Assembly: GCF_040289685.1 (NCBI RefSeq)
Contig: NZ_PSLQ01000095.1
Location: 1 to 8,532, forward strand
DNA: 8,532 nucleotides
From: Pyrinomonas sp040289685
Lineage (GTDB): Bacteria > Acidobacteriota > Blastocatellia > Pyrinomonadales > Pyrinomonadaceae
Direction of reading: 5' to 3'
Part shown: positions 1-6,370 of the stretch, piece by piece
Numbering within the stretch: position 1 is the stretch's first letter
How the letters are laid out: the number at the start of each line of letters is the position of its first letter
Program-made: the position numbers and the translations under genes
Notes under the pieces: model-generated
Told to the model about the DNA's origin: nothing
The model's database searches: none
Seen by the model: the letters and a program-made list of their open reading frames with translations, nothing else

Positions 1-117
1 CCCCGCCTGGCAACGGGCGGGTGTCGGGAACAGTTTTCTATGTTCTCGGCAACGGGTGAATATCTTCCGGAGCATCCGGAGCAATATGGCATCGAGCTTG
101 AGCGTACGGCGAACTAG
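1..117 (+). CDS. Possible C-terminal end of a gene entering from the left edge
   Basis: The frame starting at base 1 is open from the window edge to a TAG at 115-117 and gives 38 residues ending in ...EYLPEHPEQYGIELERTAN. The acidic, Tyr/Pro/Glu-rich ending and mostly G/C third codon positions look like real coding sequence. I do not recognise a family. It would run convergently with the HAD gene at 370-1062, with the hairpin at 323-354 between them. The opposite strand is also open here, and 38 open codons can occur by chance in GC-rich DNA, so this is a weak call. A direct repeat (ggcaacggg at 9-17 and 48-56) lies inside it. Confidence 0.3.
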   Translation, partial: PRLATGGCREQFSMFSATGEYLPEHPEQYGIELERTAN

Positions 118-322
118 CACGAGAGGATTTATCGACTCAACATCCCTTTCTTGGATCGCGACCGATCGCTCTTGTTCGTTCGAGACGCAGACCTTGGAGA
201 TTGCCGCTCCGCGCTGCTCGGGTGGAACTTGTGGAGAATCGTCTGAAGAGATGGCCTTGCGGGATCTTCAGTCCAGAAGAACCCGCCGGAGACGTGCAAA
301 AGCCGATGCGCTTGCTTCGAGC
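118..322. other. Non-coding spacer between convergent genes
   Basis: I see no convincing gene here. Overlapping open frames exist on both strands, but their products are Arg/Ser-rich with no recognisable family, no good ribosome-binding site and no conserved motif. I read it as intergenic DNA, possibly decayed, between the left-edge gene and the HAD phosphatase. Confidence 0.5.
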
Positions 323-354
323 GCACGTATCAGGCGCACATGCCTGATACGTGC
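323..354. terminator. Perfect 13-bp inverted repeat 3' of the HAD gene
   Basis: Arms 323-335 (gcacgtatcaggc) and 342-354 pair perfectly over 13 bp around a 6-base loop (gcacat). The hairpin starts 15 bases beyond the HAD stop codon, and it may separate two convergent transcripts. Neither strand has a T-run after the stem, so it is not a classic intrinsic terminator. It could be a bidirectional or Rho-assisted stop, an mRNA 3'-end stabiliser, or a protein-binding site. Confidence 0.5.
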
Positions 355-369
355 TGATCACGAAAGCCA

Positions 370-1062
370 TCAATCGAGCGCGCGGACGCCGACCTCATCC
401 AGATGGCGCAACAGATCCGCCGGGTCATCGTAGACGCGGTACGCACCGGCACGTTCGAGTTCATCGCGCCCGTAACCTCCTGAAAGAAGTCCTATGCCGA
501 GCGCACGCGCGCGCCGCGCGGCCAGCAGATCCCAGACGCTATCGCCGACAACGACCGAGTCGGCAACATCTACGCCCAACCTTTCGGCAGCGGCGATGAA
601 GAGGTCTGGATCCGGCTTGGCGTGTCGCACCTGATCGCGCGTAATGATCACAGCATCGTCGCTGACGCCGAGTAGTTCTAGAGAGTGGCGCGCGCTCTNN
701 NNNNNNNNCCACTGGTGGCCTGTGTTTAAGGAATCAGCATGAAAGGGTATTAGATGTTCGAGCAGCTCGCGCGCTCCAGGCAACGGACGCACTTGCGAGG
801 CGTAGCGCGCAAAAGCCTCGGCATGAATGCGCTGCAATCGTTCGGCCTCTTCCGCCGAGACGCTATGCCCTGTCTCACGCGAAAGCGCGCTGATGAAAAG
901 CCCCCCGCTCATCCCTATTTGGCGATGTATGCGCCAGACGGCGAGCCTGATGCCGCCCGCTTCCAGCGCCTCGCGCCACGCGAGCACGTGCTGATAGACG
1001 CTATCGACGAGCGTGCCGTCAAGATCGAAGAGGAAGGCCGGACGTTCCGTTTTCTGAGTCAT
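370..1062 (-). CDS. HAD-superfamily hydrolase (phosphoglycolate-phosphatase-like), interrupted by an N gap
   Basis: A 230-residue phosphatase of the haloacid dehalogenase superfamily, subfamily I (helical cap inserted after motif I). Motif I is FDLDGTLVDS with the nucleophile D13 and the acid/base D15. Motif III is K149 in HAKPDPDLF. Motif IV is VVGDSVWD with D174 and D178 for Mg2+. The substrate cannot be told; phosphoglycolate, beta-phosphoglucomutase-like sugar phosphates and other small phosphoesters are all usual. It starts at ATG 1062, with aggat and an upstream ggggaag as possible ribosome-binding sequence, and lies 126 bp downstream of the NamA-type gene on the same strand. Ten Ns (699-708) remove about four codons. 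Residues 105-118, next to the Ns, do not look like the family: the expected motif II (a hydrophobic strand ending in Thr/Ser-Gly) is missing and the local bases are AT-richer. This is probably an assembly artefact rather than a broken gene. Confidence 0.85.
   Translation of the reverse strand: MTQKTERPAFLFDLDGTLVDSVYQHVLAWREALEAGGIRLAVWRIHRQIGMSGGLFISALSRETGHSVSAEEAERLQRIHAEAFARYASQVRPLPGARELLEHLIPFHADSLNTGHQWXXXXSARHSLELLGVSDDAVIITRDQVRHAKPDPDLFIAAAERLGVDVADSVVVGDSVWDLLAARRARALGIGLLSGGYGRDELERAGAYRVYDDPADLLRHLDEVGVRALD
699..708. other. Assembly gap of ten Ns
   Basis: Ten consecutive Ns lie inside the HAD phosphatase. A round number of Ns is the usual placeholder for a scaffold join of unknown length. 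The reading frame happens to stay open across it, but the true number of missing bases is unknown. Confidence 0.95.
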
Positions 1063-1188
1063 CCTAATTTTCTTCCCCGCAAGCGAACTTCAAGACCGAG
1101 AGAGCCCCCTCAAGCAACCCAATTTTTCGACGCGCCACATTTGCGAGCGATGAACGACGCGCCTGAACTCTGCTTCCAGTTCGTCGGA

Positions 1189-2253
1189 TCAATCCTTCGC
1201 CCGCGCGTACTGAACGGGCCATTCAACATCGACGCCGAGTTCGCGCGCGGCATGAAGCGCCCAGTACGGATCGCGCAGCATCGCGCGCGCGAGAAAGACC
1301 GCATCAGCTTCGCCGTTAGCGACGATCTGTTCAGCCTGCCAACTGTTGCGGATCATCCCGACGGCGCCGGTCGCGATGCTGACCTCGCGACGAATCGCCG
1401 CCGCAAATGGGACTTGATAACCTGGTCCAGCCGGAATCTGTGCGGTGGGGACGAGTCCGCCGCTCGAACAATCGATGAGATCGACCCCCGCTTCTTTCAA
1501 CCGACGCGCAAGTTCGACCGATTGCGCCAGATCCCAGCCGCCTTCAACCCAATCCGTCGCCGAAATGCGCACGAAGACCGGAAGCGACGTGGGCACAGCG
1601 GCGCGCACAGCGCGAGCCACCTCCAAGGGAAGACGCATGCGCCCTTCAAGATCGCCGCCGTAAAGATCATCGCGCCGGTTGGAAAGGGGCGAAAGGAATT
1701 CGTGAAGCAAATAGCCGTGCGCCATGTGAATCTCGATCACATCGAAACCGGCTTCGACGCTGCGCCGCGCCGCTGCAGCGAACTGTTCGATAACCGATTC
1801 GATGTCGCGTTCGCTCATTTCGCGCGGCGGCGGGAAACCTTCAGCGAATGGGATTGGGCTTGGCCCTATGGTCTGCCATCCACCTTCTGAGTCGCGCAAC
1901 GGCTGCCCGCCGCGCCATGGCAGATCGGTGGAAGCTTTGCGCCCGGCGTGGGCCAACTGGATTCCCGGCACGGCGCCATGCGCGCGTATGAACCTCGTGA
2001 TCGGACGAAAAGCTTGCGCATGATCGTCCGTCCATATCCCCGTGTCGCCTGGCGAGATGCGGCCTTCGGGCGAAACGGCCGTCGCTTCGACCATCACCAA
2101 TCCGGCGCCGCCGACGGCGCGACTTCCCAAATGGACTAGGTGCCAGTCGTTCGCCAACCCATCGCGGCTCGAATACTGACACATCGGCGAAACGAAGACG
2201 CGGTTGCGGAACTCTACGTTGCGCAACTTGAATTTGGAAAACAACTTGCTCAT
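1189..2253 (-). CDS. namA: NADPH:flavin oxidoreductase, Old Yellow Enzyme family (NamA/YqjM type)
   Basis: A 354-residue FMN-dependent ene-reductase that uses NADPH to reduce C=C bonds conjugated to carbonyl or nitro groups, as in alpha,beta-unsaturated aldehydes, ketones, quinones and nitro-compounds. The TIM barrel opens with FRNRVFVSPMCQYS, which carries C25 and Y27, the pair matching Cys26 and Tyr28 of B. subtilis YqjM that defines the thermophilic-like class. Other landmarks are QLAHAGRKAS (99-108), HMAHGYLLHEF with substrate-binding H176 and H179, the LSPLSNRRDDLYGG signature, and C-terminal FMN-phosphate residues around ATGAVGMI and ADAVFLARAMLRDP. Length fits the family (about 340). 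ATG 2253 is preceded by aaggtgagg at good spacing. It sits 229 bp downstream of the MDR quinone reductase. The natural substrate is unknown; in other bacteria such enzymes are linked to electrophile and oxidative stress. Confidence 0.92.
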   Translation of the reverse strand: MSKLFSKFKLRNVEFRNRVFVSPMCQYSSRDGLANDWHLVHLGSRAVGGAGLVMVEATAVSPEGRISPGDTGIWTDDHAQAFRPITRFIRAHGAVPGIQLAHAGRKASTDLPWRGGQPLRDSEGGWQTIGPSPIPFAEGFPPPREMSERDIESVIEQFAAAARRSVEAGFDVIEIHMAHGYLLHEFLSPLSNRRDDLYGGDLEGRMRLPLEVARAVRAAVPTSLPVFVRISATDWVEGGWDLAQSVELARRLKEAGVDLIDCSSGGLVPTAQIPAGPGYQVPFAAAIRREVSIATGAVGMIRNSWQAEQIVANGEADAVFLARAMLRDPYWALHAARELGVDVEWPVQYARAKD

Positions 2254-2482
2254 CTCATCCTCACCTTAAAATCTCAAAGGAGTCGGAGCGCGTCTCTTTC
2301 GCTTCGAGCGACCGGAAATTCGCATGGGATGCATCGCTGAGTTACGCAAAAAGGTCGAAGACGCGAGCGCTCGTCGTCATCCACCGCTCGCGCCTTGCGG
2401 ATTCGGTACAAAATGCATCCGAACGACAACAGCGAAATCGCTCGTCGCTCCGCTTTCCGTTGCGAAGCTGGCGAAAACGCTT
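2254..2482. other. Intergenic region upstream of the NamA-type gene
   Basis: These 229 bp separate the quinone-oxidoreductase stop from the NamA-type start. They are long enough for a separate promoter, but I find no -35/-10 pair good enough to call. A 10-bp palindrome (cgagcgctcg) lies near 2364-2373. No gene is supported. Confidence 0.5.
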
Positions 2483-3421
2483 TCAGATGACGCGAAGGAC
2501 GATCTTGCCCCGCGCGTGTCCGCTTTGGCTCAGCTCATGCGCTCGACGCGCTTCGCTGAGCGCGAAGACGTTTTCGACAACCGGTTTGACCACGCCGGCA
2601 TCGATCAGCTCGGCGACTCGCCTTAAAACCTCCGCGTCCGGTTCGATGAAGATATAGGCGGCACGCACGCCGTGCTCTTTGGCTACCTCTTCCGACGGCC
2701 GCTCGACGATGGAAACGAGCATCCCGCCCTTTTTCAAGACCGACCACGAACGACGCTGCACGTCGCCGCCGACCGTATCGAAGACCACATCGACATCGCT
2801 TACCTTCTCTTCAAAACGTTCCGCGCGATAGTCGATCACCTCGTTTGCGCCGAGCGCGCGCACCAACTCGTGATTGGCCGATGACGCCGTGCCGATCACG
2901 TATGCCCCTTTCCAGCGCGCAAATTGCACGGCGAAGTGGCCCACGCCCCCGGCCGCCGCGTGAATCAACACGCGTTGGCCCGCTTCAATCCGCGCTGTCT
3001 TGATGAGCGCATCCCACGCCGTGATCGCGGCCAGCGGCACAGCGGCGGCGTGCAGGTGACCGAGCGTCTGCGGTTTACGCGCCACTTCGCGCGCGCGTAC
3101 GGCGATGAACTCGGCGTACGCGCCATCGCGCCGGATATCGGGGCGCGCGTAAACCTCATCGCCGGGCTTGAAACCTTCGACGGCGCTGCCTACCTCCTCG
3201 ACGACGCCCGAAAAATCCCACCCCAAAACCAACGGCAGCTTGTGCTGCAAGAACTGTTGTAGCCTCCCCTCGCGGATCTTCCAATCAACCGGATTGACTC
3301 CCGCCGCATGCACGCGCACGAGCAGATCATCCTCGGCAATGCGCGGGCGCGGCGCATCTTCGTAAGTCAAAACTTCTGGTCCACCGAAACGGTGGATGCG
3401 AACTGCTTTCATCGTCTCCAT
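2483..3421 (-). CDS. NADP-dependent MDR oxidoreductase, quinone-oxidoreductase-like
   Basis: A 312-residue medium-chain dehydrogenase/reductase without zinc. It probably catalyses NADPH-dependent reduction of quinones or of the C=C bond of enones. The GroES-like N-terminal domain begins MKAVRIHRFGGPEVL and contains GVNPVDWKIREG (41-52) and GWDFSGVVEEVGS (67-79). The nucleotide-binding Rossmann domain carries HAAAGGVGHFAVQFA (154-168) with the glycine motif of the quinone reductase branch, then DVVFDTVGGD (211-220). The zinc-ligand cysteines of alcohol dehydrogenases are absent. The open frame extends 39 codons further upstream, but those residues do not resemble the family. I chose ATG 3421 because a GGAG sits six bases before it; ATG 3412 (MKAVRI...) is the alternative. 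It lies 196 bp downstream of the aldo/keto reductase, on the same strand. Confidence 0.9.
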   Translation of the reverse strand: METMKAVRIHRFGGPEVLTYEDAPRPRIAEDDLLVRVHAAGVNPVDWKIREGRLQQFLQHKLPLVLGWDFSGVVEEVGSAVEGFKPGDEVYARPDIRRDGAYAEFIAVRAREVARKPQTLGHLHAAAVPLAAITAWDALIKTARIEAGQRVLIHAAAGGVGHFAVQFARWKGAYVIGTASSANHELVRALGANEVIDYRAERFEEKVSDVDVVFDTVGGDVQRRSWSVLKKGGMLVSIVERPSEEVAKEHGVRAAYIFIEPDAEVLRRVAELIDAGVVKPVVENVFALSEARRAHELSQSGHARGKIVLRVI

Positions 3422-3427
3422 GATCGT

Positions 3428-3431
3428 CTCC
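3428..3431 (-). promoter_or_regulatory. Ribosome-binding site deciding the MDR start
   Basis: GGAG on the minus strand stands six bases before ATG 3421. The nine bases ggagacgat occur twice in tandem (3431-3423 and 3419-3411 on the minus strand), so the second start, ATG 3412, also has a GGAG, but only three bases away. The spacing favours 3421. Confidence 0.6.
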
Positions 3432-3617
3432 ACATGAAAAAGATAACTCGCCGACATCCTCCCACCTGTAACTCCGATCAGATGCGCGGCGGAAGAGGCT
3501 CTCTCTTTGCGGCCAACGCAAGCTTCATCGCGATGCACTCTTTTGCGGGGCGCTTACCGCCGCCCATCTCGACCCCAAATAGCGAACCGATCCGGTCGAT
3601 CCCCATCAAACAAGGGA

Positions 3618-4604
3618 TCACAGCCCGATGTAACGCATCGCCGATTCGGGATAACGCTGACCTGCCGTCGCACCGCGCGGAAAAGCCTCTTCGATGCGCT
3701 TCAGATCCTCTTCGGTCAATCGAACGTCGAGCGCCTTCACGTTCTCTTCAAGATATAGGCGCCGTTTCGTCCCCGGAATCGGCACGATATCTTCGCCTCG
3801 CGCCAAAACCCATGCGAGCGCAAGCTGCGCCGGCGTGCATCCTTTCTCCGCGGCGATCTCTTCCACGCGCTTTGCCAAATCGAGGTTCTTCTGAAAATTT
3901 TCGCCTTGAAAGCGCGGATGGTTGCGCCGGTAGTCGTCCTCAGGCAGATCTTCGAAGCGTTTGAAACGCCCCGTTAAAAAGCCGCGCCCCAAAGGGCTGT
4001 AGGCGACGAACCCGATCCCGAGTGCGCGACAGACGCCGAGCACGCCATCCTCTACATCGCGACTCCAAAGAGAATATTCCGATTGCAAAGCCGTGATCGG
4101 ATGCACGCGATGCGCGCGACGGATCGTCTCCGGCCCAGCTTCCGATAGGCCCAGATAACGCACCTTGCCCTGTTCGACCAGTCGCGCCATCGCGCCCACA
4201 GTCTCCTCAATCGGCGTGTTCGGATCGACGCGATGCTGATAATAGAGGTCGATCACGTCGACGCCGAGCCGCTTCAATGAAGCTTCGCAAGCGGCGATGA
4301 CATATTCGGGCCGCCCGTTGACGCCGAGAAATTGCCCATCCGCGCTGCGGACGTTGCCGAACTTGGTCGCGATGATGACTTGGTCGCGCCGCCCGCGAAT
4401 GGCGCGTCCGACAAGCTCTTCGTTGGTGAAAGGCCCATACATGTCCGCCGTATCGAGAAAGTCGATTCCCAATTCCAAAGCGCGATGGATCGTCGCGATC
4501 GCCTCCTGCTCGTCGCGCCCGGAATAGAAGTCGGACATCCCCATGCAGCCTAAACCGATCGCCGAAACTTCCAGCCCTTGATCGCCCAATCGACGCTTTT
4601 GCAT
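3618..4604 (-). CDS. Aldo/keto reductase (AKR13/YakC-like)
   Basis: A 328-residue NADPH-dependent (beta/alpha)8-barrel reductase that converts aldehydes and ketones to alcohols. The catalytic tetrad is visible: D51 and Y56 in FLDTADMYG, K81 in IIATKFG, and H124 in DLYYQHRVDP. The cofactor-binding segment near the C-terminus reads IVPIPGTKRRLYLEENV. Full length for the family and intact. The MGMSDFYSG loop after strand 1 and the 'DLYYQHR' form are typical of the AKR11-AKR13 'general aldehyde reductase' group; the substrate cannot be fixed from sequence. ATG 4604 follows gaggtgaaag, a good ribosome-binding site. The next gene upstream on the same strand is the zinc ADH at 5205-6269, and the IscB-type relic lies between them. 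Without that insertion the two genes would be only tens of bases apart, so they were probably once directly co-transcribed. Confidence 0.93.
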   Translation of the reverse strand: MQKRRLGDQGLEVSAIGLGCMGMSDFYSGRDEQEAIATIHRALELGIDFLDTADMYGPFTNEELVGRAIRGRRDQVIIATKFGNVRSADGQFLGVNGRPEYVIAACEASLKRLGVDVIDLYYQHRVDPNTPIEETVGAMARLVEQGKVRYLGLSEAGPETIRRAHRVHPITALQSEYSLWSRDVEDGVLGVCRALGIGFVAYSPLGRGFLTGRFKRFEDLPEDDYRRNHPRFQGENFQKNLDLAKRVEEIAAEKGCTPAQLALAWVLARGEDIVPIPGTKRRLYLEENVKALDVRLTEEDLKRIEEAFPRGATAGQRYPESAMRYIGL

Positions 4605-4662
4605 CTTTCACCTCGCCTTCGAATCCATCCAACCTCCTGCGCAAAAGCATGCGCGTCTCGCT

Positions 4663-4890
4663 TCAAACTTCTGACCCACGCTTACGCCAGCCCCCAGCGC
4701 CCTTGCTGCCTGGATCGAGCTTCAGCCCGACGGGCTGCAGCCCGCTTTCCTCAAGCAATCGGTCCTTGAGCCGGATCGTAAACGGATGGAGCCAGTGGAC
4801 GACGGCGCGTCCGCGCCTGAGCAACAACCGGGCGCGCTTCTCCGTACAGGGCATCAGTGGCCTCTTTCTCTTGTCCAACACAAAGACCAT
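4663..4890 (-). pseudogene. iscB: Truncated IscB (RRXRR/PLMP domain, start of RuvC-I)
   Basis: A 75-residue frame matching the N-terminus of IscB, the RNA-guided nuclease of IS200/IS605-like elements and ancestor of Cas9. It shows MVFVLDKRKRPLMPCTEKRA (PLMP at 11-14), then RARLLLRRGRAVVHWLHPFTI with the Arg-rich stretch of the RRXRR domain, and QPVGLKLDPGSK (52-63) containing D59, the expected first RuvC Asp. After K63 the family sequence (normally TTGxA...) stops and a short unrelated tail runs to TGA. The bridge helix, the HNH domain and the rest of RuvC are absent: full IscBs are roughly 400-500 residues. Position 33 is Trp where Arg is usual. The start is well supplied: gggagg lies nine bases before ATG 4890. 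The peptide cannot cleave DNA. It may be a dead remnant, or could in principle still bind the upstream RNA. Confidence 0.85.
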
Positions 4891-4891
4891 G

Positions 4892-5200
4892 ATCCTTTTC
4901 CTCCCTTTCGGGACCCCTTACGGGGCCGGTGACGGGTCCGGGCGGACTCTCCCGGACCGTCGCCATCGCCCATGTCGTCGGCCGGCCAACAGCTTCCGGC
5001 CCGTTTCGCTCACACCCCGAAGGTTGTCTGCAGCCGGAGCTTCTAGGGTCCGGAACTGGGGAAGCATCCCGGAGTAGGTCTTGGGCCTACCGACGACGTA
5101 GCGGCTTGCTCGCCTTGTCCTTCGCTCCGTCGCTTGGGCTGGTCATAGCTGGACTTGCAGGTAACCCACAAGCCCCCGCCTTTAGGCGTGGGGTCTATGA
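4892..5200 (-). ncRNA. HEARO / omega-RNA (IscB guide-RNA scaffold)
   Basis: The roughly 300 bases upstream of the IscB start, on the same strand, are a chain of perfect or near-perfect hairpins, as in the HEARO (omega) RNA family that guides IscB. In RNA order: 5193-5173 (ccccacgcc, loop taaa, one bulged A), 5090-5074 (GTAGG/CCTAC), 5053-5034 (CCGGA/TCCGG), 5001-4980 (GGCCGG/CCGGCC), 4958-4935 (8-bp GGTCCGGG/CCCGGACC), 4925-4914 (CCCC-GTAA-GGGG) and 4913-4902 (TCCC-GAAA-GGGA). The last two are stacked, capped by GNRA tetraloops, and end just before the IscB ribosome-binding site. All arms pair, so the RNA looks intact although the nuclease gene is not. In known systems the guide is the 5' extension beyond the left end of the element. 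Identification rests on position, the IscB N-terminus and structure, not on a covariance search. Confidence 0.75.
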
Positions 5201-5204
5201 CGCC

Positions 5205-6269
5205 CTACAGCGCGGTTTCTGCTTTCAAACTCGCCATGTCGATGACGAACCGATAGCGCACTTCTCCCCTGAGCGCACGTTCGTAGGCTTCGTTGATCTT
5301 CTGGATCGGAATCACTTCGACATCAGCTTCGATCCCCTTCGCGCCACAATAATCGAGCATCTCCTGCGTCTCGCGCAGGCTCCCGATGTTGGATCCGGCC
5401 AACTTCCTTCGCGCCGCAGGCAGGGAGAAAGGGTCAACTTCGAACGGCTTCTCCGGCAGTCCCACCTGCACCAGCACGCCATCGCGCCGCAGCAGGTTCA
5501 ACAGCGCGTTGATGTCGTGCGGCGCCGAAACGGTGTCGAGGATGAGATCGAAGCTGTTGGCTAGCGGCGCGAGATTCTGCGCCTCGCGCGTGACGACGAA
5601 ATGGTGCGCGCCCAACCGTCGCGCGTCCCGTTCTTTCGTCGGCGACGTGCTGAAGACCGTCACTTCGGCACCGAACGAGGCGGCGAACTTCACGCCCATG
5701 TGGCCCAGCCCGCCCAAGCCGACGACGCCGACGCGTTGTCCAGCCCCCGCGCCGAAGTACCTGAGCGGCGAATAGGTCGTGATCCCAGCGCACAGCAAAG
5801 GCGCCGCGCCCGGCAACGAAAGCCCTCCGGGTATGTTGTAAACGTAGGTCTCATCGACGACGATCTGGGTCGAATACCCGCCGTAGGTCGGCGTCAGCCC
5901 ATCGCGCTCATACCCATTGTAGGTTGGCACGAACCCGCGCTCGCAATATTGCTCCAGCCCCTCTCGGCAGTTGCGACACTCGCGACAGGAATCGACGAAG
6001 ACACCGACGCCCACGGTCTCCCCTTCCCGAAAGCGCGTTGCACTGGAGCCAACACGCACGACGCGCCCGATGATCTCATGACCGGGCACCATCGGGTAGA
6101 TGGAGTTGCCCCACTCGTTGCGCGCCTGATGGATGTCCGAATGGCAAACGCCACAGTAAAGGATGTCGATCAAAACGTCTTGTGCGCCGAGGTCGCGCCG
6201 CGTGAAATCGAACGGTTCGAGCGGCGCTTGAGCCTCTTTGACCGCATAACCTCTCGTTGGTAACGGCAC
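5205..6269 (-). CDS. Zinc-dependent NAD(P) alcohol dehydrogenase, YahK/CAD type
   Basis: A 354-residue aldehyde reductase/alcohol dehydrogenase of the cinnamyl-alcohol-dehydrogenase branch, close to E. coli YahK along its whole length as I remember it. It probably reduces a broad range of aldehydes with NADPH. The catalytic zinc ligands are C42 (CGVCHSDIHQ), H64 (VPGHE) and C160 (APLLCAGITTYSPLRY). The structural zinc is held by C95, C98, C101 and C109. The Rossmann motif is GLGGLGHMG (184-192), followed by VFSTSPTK, whose serines fit NADPH preference. The C-terminus INEAYERALRGEVRYRFVID is typical. The start is GTG 6269, set by gggaggg seven bases upstream; there is no other in-frame start near the conserved N-terminus. 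It lies 101 bp downstream of the other ADH gene. Its TAG stop is only a few bases from the left end of the IscB-type element. Confidence 0.94.
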   Translation of the reverse strand: MPLPTRGYAVKEAQAPLEPFDFTRRDLGAQDVLIDILYCGVCHSDIHQARNEWGNSIYPMVPGHEIIGRVVRVGSSATRFREGETVGVGVFVDSCRECRNCREGLEQYCERGFVPTYNGYERDGLTPTYGGYSTQIVVDETYVYNIPGGLSLPGAAPLLCAGITTYSPLRYFGAGAGQRVGVVGLGGLGHMGVKFAASFGAEVTVFSTSPTKERDARRLGAHHFVVTREAQNLAPLANSFDLILDTVSAPHDINALLNLLRRDGVLVQVGLPEKPFEVDPFSLPAARRKLAGSNIGSLRETQEMLDYCGAKGIEADVEVIPIQKINEAYERALRGEVRYRFVIDMASLKAETAL

Positions 6270-6276
6270 TCGCTTT

Positions 6277-6283
6277 CCCTCCC
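6277..6283 (-). promoter_or_regulatory. Ribosome-binding site for the GTG start
   Basis: GGGAGGG on the minus strand, seven bases before GTG 6269, is a strong Shine-Dalgarno sequence. It supports the unusual start codon of the YahK-type ADH. Confidence 0.7.
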
Positions 6284-6299
6284 CTCAACAGTGAAATCC

Positions 6300-6334
6300 G
6301 ACCGGACCAATAAGCGATGGACCGACTCCGGTCC
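6300..6334. repeat. Overlapping inverted repeats between the two ADH genes
   Basis: The 101-bp gap between the two dehydrogenases holds gaccgga (6300-6306) and its inverse tccggtc (6327-6333), plus a tight hairpin ggaccg-actc-cggtcc (6319-6334). The two pairings share bases and exclude each other. No T-run follows on the minus strand, so an intrinsic terminator is unlikely. An operator or an mRNA processing/stability element between cistrons is possible; I cannot decide. Confidence 0.4.
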
Positions 6335-6370
6335 GAAAAGACTTGACCGACCTCTGCGCCCATCGCGCCT

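Larger units (their letters stand above)
4660..5200 (-). mobile_element. Degenerate IscB/IS200-IS605-type element (omega-RNA plus truncated iscB)
   Basis: A segment of about 540 bp inserted between two metabolic genes of the same strand. In the sense of the minus strand it has a left-end hairpin (5193-5173), a hairpin-rich RNA region and a truncated IscB reading frame. The right end is ill-defined, near 4660-4700. No tnpA is present, as is usual for IscB-carrying elements, which are mobilised by an IS200/IS605 transposase in trans. The left boundary falls at about 5194-5204, directly after the ADH stop codon, so neither neighbour is damaged. The boundaries are estimates: the terminal hairpin and the loss of gene homology mark them, and no target duplication is expected in this family. 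Confidence 0.65.

Noticed and set aside
56..433. A 125-codon + strand frame near the left edge
   Set aside because: Low-complexity Arg/Ser-rich product that runs into the antisense of the HAD gene, with no family resemblance or ribosome-binding site.
754..1890. A 378-codon open frame on the + strand
   Set aside because: It lies antisense across the HAD and Old Yellow Enzyme genes, both of which have clear family motifs. Its product is Arg-rich with no domain, and it arises from GC-rich codon bias.
3422..3538. A 39-codon N-terminal extension of the quinone-oxidoreductase-like gene
   Set aside because: Family proteins begin at MKAVRI, and a GGAG with proper spacing marks ATG 3421. An intermediate ATG at 3457 has its GGAGG directly against the start codon.
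4892..5200. The repeated hairpins as a CRISPR array or riboswitch
   Set aside because: The stems differ from each other and are not spaced as repeats and spacers. Placement before an IscB start, with a left-end hairpin, fits an omega-RNA better than any metabolite riboswitch.
4929..5564. A 211-codon + strand frame across the omega-RNA and the end of the ADH gene
   Set aside because: It is antisense to the structured RNA and to a well-supported dehydrogenase. The product has no recognisable domain.
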